DNA of 24,911 bases from an uncultured Collinsella sp. (lineage in GTDB: Bacteria > Actinomycetota > Coriobacteriia > Coriobacteriales > Coriobacteriaceae): contig CAAFPY010000033.1 in assembly GCA_900764955.1 (NCBI GenBank), positions 1-24,911 on the forward strand, given 5' to 3'. Below, in pieces: positions 23,237 to 24,911 of this stretch (position 1 is the first letter of the stretch; every line of letters starts with the position of its first letter). The notes beneath the pieces are model-generated. The model had not been told where the DNA came from, searched no databases, and saw only the letters and a list, made by a program, of their open reading frames with translations. A program made the translations under genes and the position numbers.

Positions 23237-24637
23237 CTACTCTCCCCTCAGATAAGCCTTGACTTCTTCCTCGATCGGATCGTACAGGTCCGGCTTTACG
23301 CCGATGTACTTGCATGCCTCGTACAGCACCGGCACCACATCGGCGTGGATGGCCACGCAATGATGGATGTAGGGACCCTCGACGATCTTGGCCTCGAGGC
23401 GCTTGAGGTTGTCAACCTCGACCCATAGGTAGGTGCCCATGCCCTTGGGGCCGTCGATGCCGCGGGCACGGCCGAGCAGCATCGAGTACTCGCCGTTGTC
23501 ACCGTCGAAGCGGCAGAGCGTGAGCTCTCCATGCTTGGCTTCCGCGGTCAGCGCACCGGGGTGGTCGAAGGCGAGCGGATAGGTCAAACGCGGCTTCTCG
23601 CATGCGACGGAGCACGGCCAAGGCCCGCAGTGCTGCAACAGCTCACCGTTCTCATTGTCGGGATGGCGAACGGTCCAGTCGGCAAACATGCCACGATGAC
23701 GGCCCAAGTCAGCGGCCTCTACCAGCAGCGCGGTGATAGCTCCATGGATGTCGGTCTCGCACACGATCGGGATACCCATCTCGTTGAGGATCGCGTTGGC
23801 AGCGCACGGCATAATACCCAGCTCGGCCTGGAGGGCATTCCAGCACTGAATAGCGCCGGCGTTGCAGCCGTACTTATCGATGAGACTCTTCATGCCGGCG
23901 GCCAGACCCGCAACCTCGGGCACCTTGTCCTCGGGAATCTCGATGACCATGTTCTCGCGAATGTAGGCGAGCATCTTGGCCATGACGGCATCGTTTGCCT
24001 GCGCCTCGCGCACGGACTGGATGAGCTCGGTCATGGGGACCGGCGCCAACTGAATATTGAATTTCTCGAGCAGTTCACCCTCGTTGCACATCGTTGTCCA
24101 GAAATCGAACGGTCGCGTGGACATTTGCAGAATACGGATGTGCTTGAACGTGCGGACCACATTGCACACCGCAAGGAAATCCCACACGCCGCGTTCGAAC
24201 TCGGGGTCGGTAAGACGGCAGTTGGTCAGATAGGTGAAGGGGACTTGGAATCGGCGCAGGACCTTACCGGTGGCGAACAAACCGCACTGCGAGTCGCGCA
24301 GGCGCGTCCCATCAGGCTCGGGGCGCTCATCACGCGGCCCCCAAAGCAAAACCGGCTTGCCCAACTCACGCGCAAGGCGAGCGCACAGGTATTCGGTGCC
24401 AAAATTGCAATGCGCAAGCATGATGCCATCGACGCCCTCCTCGCGGAACTTGTCGAGAATCGGCTGAATATGGCTGTCGTCAAACAGCAACCCCTCTTCG
24501 TTCACGTCATCGATGTCGACCACGTCAACGCCGAGTTCGCGCAGGCGCTCAACCGTAAGTCCGCGGTACTTGATGGCGTCCGGCGCACTGAAAATGCTTC
24601 GACGGGTGGGCACAAAGCCCAATTTGATCGTATCCAC
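23237..24637 (-). CDS. L-fucose/L-arabinose isomerase-fold sugar isomerase
   Basis: 466-residue protein resembling the FucI/AraA-type aldose-ketose isomerase superfamily (COG2407-like). The N-terminal half has a Rossmann-like layout (TIKLGFVPTRRS at the start, MLAHCNFGTEYLCARLARELGKPVLLWGPR at 73-102). The C-terminal half has a candidate catalytic and metal glutamate E294 with D296 in VCETDIHG and a histidine-rich segment PYIHHCVAIHAD near the end. I choose GTG at 24637 because GAGGGG lies six bases before it and the product then starts at the first strand; an upstream ATG (24667) lacks a ribosome site. It is the first gene of a four-gene operon with the split transketolase and FGGY kinase. 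Substrate not identifiable directly; see the apiose hypothesis. Confidence 0.82.
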   Translation of the reverse strand: MDTIKLGFVPTRRSIFSAPDAIKYRGLTVERLRELGVDVVDIDDVNEEGLLFDDSHIQPILDKFREEGVDGIMLAHCNFGTEYLCARLARELGKPVLLWGPRDERPEPDGTRLRDSQCGLFATGKVLRRFQVPFTYLTNCRLTDPEFERGVWDFLAVCNVVRTFKHIRILQMSTRPFDFWTTMCNEGELLEKFNIQLAPVPMTELIQSVREAQANDAVMAKMLAYIRENMVIEIPEDKVPEVAGLAAGMKSLIDKYGCNAGAIQCWNALQAELGIMPCAANAILNEMGIPIVCETDIHGAITALLVEAADLGRHRGMFADWTVRHPDNENGELLQHCGPWPCSVACEKPRLTYPLAFDHPGALTAEAKHGELTLCRFDGDNGEYSMLLGRARGIDGPKGMGTYLWVEVDNLKRLEAKIVEGPYIHHCVAIHADVVPVLYEACKYIGVKPDLYDPIEEEVKAYLRGE

Positions 24638-24684
24638 AATCGCCCCTCTCCCGCTCACGTAGAGCATGGGTATAGTTCCATACT

Positions 24685-24765
24685 GTTTACCTAAATGTTT
24701 TATACCAGTGTTTACAAGTTTTTAGGTTCTAAACCTGTAAACGGTATATAAATCTCAGTAAACGG
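24685..24765. promoter_or_regulatory. Cluster of GTTTAC/GTAAAC operator-like repeats before the isomerase operon
   Basis: GTTTAC occurs at 24685-24690, followed after CTAAAT by GTTTTATA (24697-24704), and again at 24710-24715; GTAAAC lies at 24737-24742 and again about 20 bases on. GTTTACA...TGTAAAC forms an outer inverted repeat around an inner AGGTT-CTA-AACCT palindrome (24724-24736). The first motif matches those before xfp and the broken glycosidase gene. The cluster lies 48-130 bases upstream of the isomerase start. Confidence 0.5.
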
Positions 24766-24773
24766 AGTTGAAC

Positions 24774-24911
24774 ATGTTGATTAGGTTGATGTGGATGAAG
24801 CGCGATCGGCTCGTTGGACAACATGACCTTTGTGCAGAATCAGATTGGGCGCCCTCGGCGCGCCTGTCGTTTATTGAGCTCGTCATAACCGGATGGGGTG
24901 GGGGCCGCGCG
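24774..24911 (+). CDS. Possible divergent gene start, open to the window edge
   Basis: ATG at 24774 with GGAG six bases upstream opens 46 codons without a stop (MLIRLMWMKRDRLVGQH...). It would be divergent from the isomerase operon, where a regulator would be expected, but the residues do not resemble a helix-turn-helix and the piece is too short to judge. Treat as tentative. Confidence 0.25.
   Translation, partial: MLIRLMWMKRDRLVGQHDLCAESDWAPSARLSFIELVITGWGGGRA

Noticed and set aside
23237..24667. Longer isomerase start at ATG 24667
   Set aside because: No ribosome site; the ten additional residues do not fit the fold, while GTG 24637 has GAGGGG and starts at the first beta strand.
1..24911. 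tRNA, rRNA, CRISPR array, prophage or defence system
   Set aside because: Looked for on both strands; nothing with cloverleaf pairing, regular spaced repeats, or phage or defence protein motifs was seen.

Overview
The window is GC-rich and densely packed, mostly with minus-strand genes. It looks like a chromosome segment of a gut Coriobacteriia member, most likely Collinsella or a close relative. That assignment rests on gene content (pyruvate formate-lyase, a Bifidobacterium-like phosphoketolase, luxS, a beta-glucoside PTS), codon bias, and use of GTG/TTG starts. It is an inference; no rRNA is present to confirm it.

Layout. 1-1232 (-): 5' part of pflB, cut by the window edge exactly after the two catalytic cysteines. 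1705-2046 (-): an ArsC/Spx-fold protein without the usual active-site cysteine. 2134-3462 and 3472-4986 (-): an MFS sugar-type transporter and an M20 peptidase in one unit, preceded by a terminator-like hairpin. 5215-6150 (-): uppP with a TTG start, divergent from the universal stress protein gene 6389-6826 (+). 7126-9645 (-): xylulose-5-P/fructose-6-P phosphoketolase. 10175-11194 (-): a LacI-type regulator. 11326-12253 (-): a broken DUF4038/apiosidase-like glycosidase gene. 12378-12787 (+): two small overlapping ORFs, the second a winged-helix fragment.

12938-17876 (-): a four-gene beta-glucoside operon (GH1 beta-glucosidase, ChbG/YdjC-like deacetylase, GH1 6-phospho-beta-glucosidase, PTS EIIBC), divergent from its presumed RpiR-type regulator (18066-18917, +). 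19192-19677 (-): luxS. 19876-24637 (-): a second sugar operon with a fucose/arabinose-isomerase-fold enzyme, a transketolase split into two subunits, and an FGGY kinase with GlpK-like architecture.

The most interesting reading is that the last operon is an isomerase-kinase-transketolase route for an unusual pentose, with D-apiose the best fit. Apulose-4-P transketolase would make xylulose 5-P, which the phosphoketolase in this window could cleave while regenerating glyceraldehyde 3-P. Two further facts point the same way: the broken gene belongs to the DUF4038 (apiosidase-type) family, and related GTTTAC/AACGTTTT elements lie upstream of xfp, lacI, the broken glycosidase gene and the isomerase operon. 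This is a hypothesis, not a demonstrated pathway.

Intergenic regions hold several inverted-repeat elements (1560-1628, 9889-10010, 18960-19102), two short tandem repeats, and a recurring arrangement of hairpin, T-tract and Shine-Dalgarno sequence just before start codons.
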